Source: Candidatus Poseidoniia archaeon (GTDB lineage: Archaea; Thermoplasmatota; Poseidoniia; MGIII; CG-Epi1). From it: a stretch of DNA of 5,545 nt. Under the pieces are notes generated by a model. That model made no database searches and had not been told where the DNA came from. It saw only the letters and a program-made list of their open reading frames with translations. Position 1 is the first letter of the stretch. The number at the start of each line of letters is the position of its first letter. Shown piece after piece: positions 4,650-5,545 of the stretch. The DNA lies in assembly GCA_022449705.1 (NCBI GenBank), contig JAKURS010000068.1, positions 1 through 5,545 on the forward strand, given 5' to 3'. Position numbers and translations under genes: made by a program.

Positions 4650-5545
4650 ATGGGCAAGCTAGACTTCCTCGCTGAACTTGGTATCGAGGCGGAGAACGCC
4701 GGTGGATACGCCAAGGAATGGTGCGGTTCGGGCTCGCTGCTCGAGTCATTTGCCCCGGCCGATGAGTCGGTAATTGCCTCCGTGCGGCAGTGCGACGCGG
4801 GCGACTACGAGAACATAATGGCGAACGCAGCGAAGGCATTCGCCTGCTGGCGTCTCGAGCCAGCTCCAGCACGGGGCGAGGTGGTGCGACAGCTTGGCAA
4901 TGAGCTGCGTAAGCACAAGGTGGTGCTCGGCAAGCTGATTGCGTGGGAAATGGGCAAGATTCAGGGCGAGGGCGAGGGCGAGGTGCAGGAGATGATAGAT
5001 ATCGCCGACTTCGCGGTCGGATTGAGCCGGCAGCTCTACGGCAAGACCATGCACTCCGAGCGGCCGGGCCACCGCATGTACGAGCAGTGGCACCCGCTGG
5101 GAACGGTCGGCGTCATCACCGCCTTCAACTTCCCCGGCGCGGTCTGGGCCTGGAACGCGATGATTGCCGCCGTCTGCGGGGACGTGATGGTCTGGAAGCC
5201 GTCGTCGAAGACTCCACTCACCGCCGTGGCCATCCAGAAAATCGTCAATGACGTCCTGGAGCCACTGGAGTGGAACGGGGTCATGTCGCTGCTGGTCGGC
5301 TCCAGCCGCGACGTCGGCGAATTGCTGATTCATGACCGGCGCGTGCCGCTCGTTTCGGCGACCGGCTCCTGCAACATGGGTCGCAAGGTGGGCGAAGCCG
5401 TGGCGAAGCGCCTCGGCCGCTCGCTGCTCGAGCTGGGAGGCAACAACGGCATAATCGCCATGGACGACGCCGACCCGGAGCTGTTGCTGCGCGGCGTCCT
5501 GTTCGGCGCGGTCGGCACCGCTGGCCAGCGCTGCACCAGCACGCG
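4650..5545 (+). CDS. ALDH7-family aldehyde dehydrogenase (alpha-aminoadipic semialdehyde / piperideine-6-carboxylate dehydrogenase), 3' end outside window
   Basis: NAD(P)+-dependent aldehyde dehydrogenase of the antiquitin/AmaB family, which oxidises alpha-aminoadipic semialdehyde in lysine breakdown; some members act on other aldehydes. About 298 of an expected ~510 residues are present; the frame is open to the window edge. The N-terminal FLAELGIEAENAGGYAKEW resembles the start of human ALDH7A1 (LKELGLREENEGVY) and supports ATG at 4650. Other matches: PAPARGEVVRQLG; EMGKI followed by GEGEGEVQE; ITAFNFP with oxyanion Asn160; cofactor-binding VWKP with Lys183; SATGSCNMG near 236-244, the bacterial AmaB style (SATGSTRMG) rather than the animal FTGSTQVG; general-base Glu261 in ELGGNN; and nucleophile Cys295 in GQRCT. 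GEGEGE is encoded by three GGCGAG hexamers (4965-4982). All catalytic residues seen are intact. It diverges from idi across a 77-base shared promoter region. The substrate in this organism is inferred from family only. Confidence 0.93.
   Translation, partial: MGKLDFLAELGIEAENAGGYAKEWCGSGSLLESFAPADESVIASVRQCDAGDYENIMANAAKAFACWRLEPAPARGEVVRQLGNELRKHKVVLGKLIAWEMGKIQGEGEGEVQEMIDIADFAVGLSRQLYGKTMHSERPGHRMYEQWHPLGTVGVITAFNFPGAVWAWNAMIAAVCGDVMVWKPSSKTPLTAVAIQKIVNDVLEPLEWNGVMSLLVGSSRDVGELLIHDRRVPLVSATGSCNMGRKVGEAVAKRLGRSLLELGGNNGIIAMDDADPELLLRGVLFGAVGTAGQRCTST

Noticed and set aside
4965..4982. Three tandem GGCGAG hexamers
   Set aside because: They encode GEGEGE at the place where ALDH7 proteins normally have a Gly/Glu-rich stretch (VEGVGEVQE in human), so this is ordinary coding sequence.
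4746..5333. 195-residue minus-strand open frame opposite the ALDH gene
   Set aside because: It mirrors ALDH coding sequence and is rich in His, Arg and Pro with no recognisable motif; the plus-strand frame carries catalytic Asn, Lys, Glu and Cys.

Overview
The window looks like a piece of an archaeal chromosome, most likely from an uncultivated GC-rich euryarchaeote; marine Thermoplasmatota (Marine Group II/III) is my best guess but is not proven. The reasons are a type I geranylgeranyl-diphosphate synthase of the archaeal kind (Phe five residues before the first Asp-rich motif), TATA-like boxes placed about 24-25 bases before the start codons of the genes at promoter heads, no Shine-Dalgarno site there, and a clear Shine-Dalgarno site only inside the operon. 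Most of the window is GC-rich (about 60-70% in lines I counted). The clear exception is one small gene of about 42% GC.

Layout. Left, plus strand: the C-terminal end of an HtpX-type M48 membrane protease (1-361), then a complete 310-residue D-amino-acid oxidase family flavoenzyme (373-1305). Middle, minus strand, read from right to left: type I isopentenyl-diphosphate isomerase idi (4572-3901), geranylgeranyl-diphosphate synthase (3910-2930, overlapping idi by 10 bases), an undescribed 59-residue two-helix membrane protein (2927-2748, starting 2 bases after the synthase stop), and a 470-residue GXGXG beta-helix protein with a glutamate-synthase-like tail (2701-1289). The last gene ends tail to tail with the oxidase, overlapping it by 17 bases. 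Right, plus strand: an ALDH7-family (antiquitin/AmaB, alpha-aminoadipic semialdehyde) dehydrogenase begins at 4650 and runs off the window just past its catalytic cysteine.

How they fit. idi and the synthase are consecutive isoprenoid steps: IPP to DMAPP, then condensation to C20 GGPP for archaeal ether lipids. The overlap and Shine-Dalgarno site point to coupled translation. The small membrane protein is probably made from the same transcript, so a role in lipid or membrane biology is a reasonable but untested guess. The GXGXG protein has a TATA-like box of its own and may also be reached by read-through. The 77-base gap between idi and the ALDH gene looks like a compact divergent promoter with two boxes placed for leaderless transcripts.

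The most unusual items are the GXGXG protein, which joins five exact 19-residue repeats to a shrunken glutamate-synthase barrel with no iron-sulfur cysteines; the AT-rich small membrane gene; and the close resemblance of the isomerase and the oxidase to eukaryotic enzymes. Sequence comparisons to named proteins are from memory, not from a search.
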